DNA from: Bacillota bacterium
GTDB taxonomy: Bacteria; Bacillota; Clostridia; Christensenellales; Aristaeellaceae
Direction of reading: 5' to 3'
NCBI GenBank assembly: GCA_023411395.1
Contig: JAEYOV010000074.1
Location: forward strand, 1 to 22,702
DNA: 22,702 bases
A program made the translations under genes and the position numbers. Of the stretch, positions 22,646-22,702 are shown piece after piece. The first letter of the stretch is position 1, and every line of letters begins with the position of its first letter. Under the pieces are notes generated by a model, which worked only from the letters and a program-made list of their open reading frames with translations, was not told the DNA's origin and did no database searches.

Positions 22646-22687
22646 GTCCGGGGAGGGAAATTTTTTCAAAAATTTCCCTCCCCGGAC
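22646..22687. repeat. 20-bp perfect palindrome with two-base centre
   Basis: Bases 22646-22665 are the exact reverse complement of 22668-22687. The outer half is GC-rich (GTCCGGGGAGGG) and the inner half is A/T (AAATTTTT). No T run follows on either strand. It lies 45 bases upstream of the minus-strand gene start. It may be a dispersed palindromic repeat, a cruciform-forming site or an unusual terminator of a gene beyond the edge. Confidence 0.7.
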
Positions 22688-22702
22688 GCTTGCTCGATAA
22701 CA

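Noticed and set aside
1..22702. tRNA, rRNA, CRISPR arrays, insertion sequences, phage genes
   Set aside because: No cloverleaf-like sequences, regularly spaced repeats, transposase or integrase-like proteins were seen on either strand.

Overview
The window reads as a piece of chromosome from an anaerobic, GC-rich Firmicute (Clostridia-like). The reasons are clear Shine-Dalgarno sites with occasional GTG and TTG starts, two aldo/keto reductases with C-terminal 4Fe-4S domains, an LplB/LplC/LipO-type sugar ABC importer without its own ATPase, a GapN-type aldehyde dehydrogenase, and small clostridial families (MpsC/DUF2294, a DUF4914-like P-loop protein). The lineage is inference; there is no rRNA or marker gene here.

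Layout. 1-2454: end of a phosphate importer operon, pstC (5' partial, with an odd first ~110 bases), pstA and pstS; no pstB follows. 2465-5833: a metallophosphoesterase behind a strong palindrome, then an MFS transporter overlapping an Fe-S aldo/keto reductase. 5940-11030: a promoter followed by a tight operon of a GPH-type sugar symporter, a 621-residue protein of unrecognised function, a GH105 unsaturated-uronyl hydrolase and a NYN-domain nuclease. 11038-14950 (minus strand): gapN, a P-loop protein resembling PEP carboxykinase/HPr kinase (DUF4914-like), and MpsC/DUF2294, with a strong intrinsic terminator directly in front of the P-loop gene. 15094-16314: a second Fe-S aldo/keto reductase. 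16476-17504 (minus): an oligogalacturonate-lyase-like (PL22) beta-propeller. 17729-21237: two permeases and a solute-binding protein of a sugar ABC importer. 21241-21480: hairpins and a structured non-coding stretch. 21510-22601 (minus): an uncharacterised protein that may have a papain/C39-like fold. 22646-22687: a 20-bp perfect palindrome.

How it fits together. GH105, PL22, a GPH symporter and an LplB-type ABC importer are the usual intracellular parts for uptake and breakdown of pectin or rhamnogalacturonan oligosaccharides. All the enzymes lack signal peptides, so they should act on imported oligomers. The 621-residue protein sits between the symporter and the GH105 hydrolase. It has Asn-His and His/Tyr motifs in what looks like a helical toroid followed by a beta-rich half, which makes it the best candidate here for an undescribed carbohydrate-active enzyme, perhaps a lyase. 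Other points worth a look are an aldo/keto reductase without the catalytic Tyr and Lys, two binding proteins without a lipobox, the P-loop gene placed behind a terminator, and two unexplained intergenic elements near the right edge.
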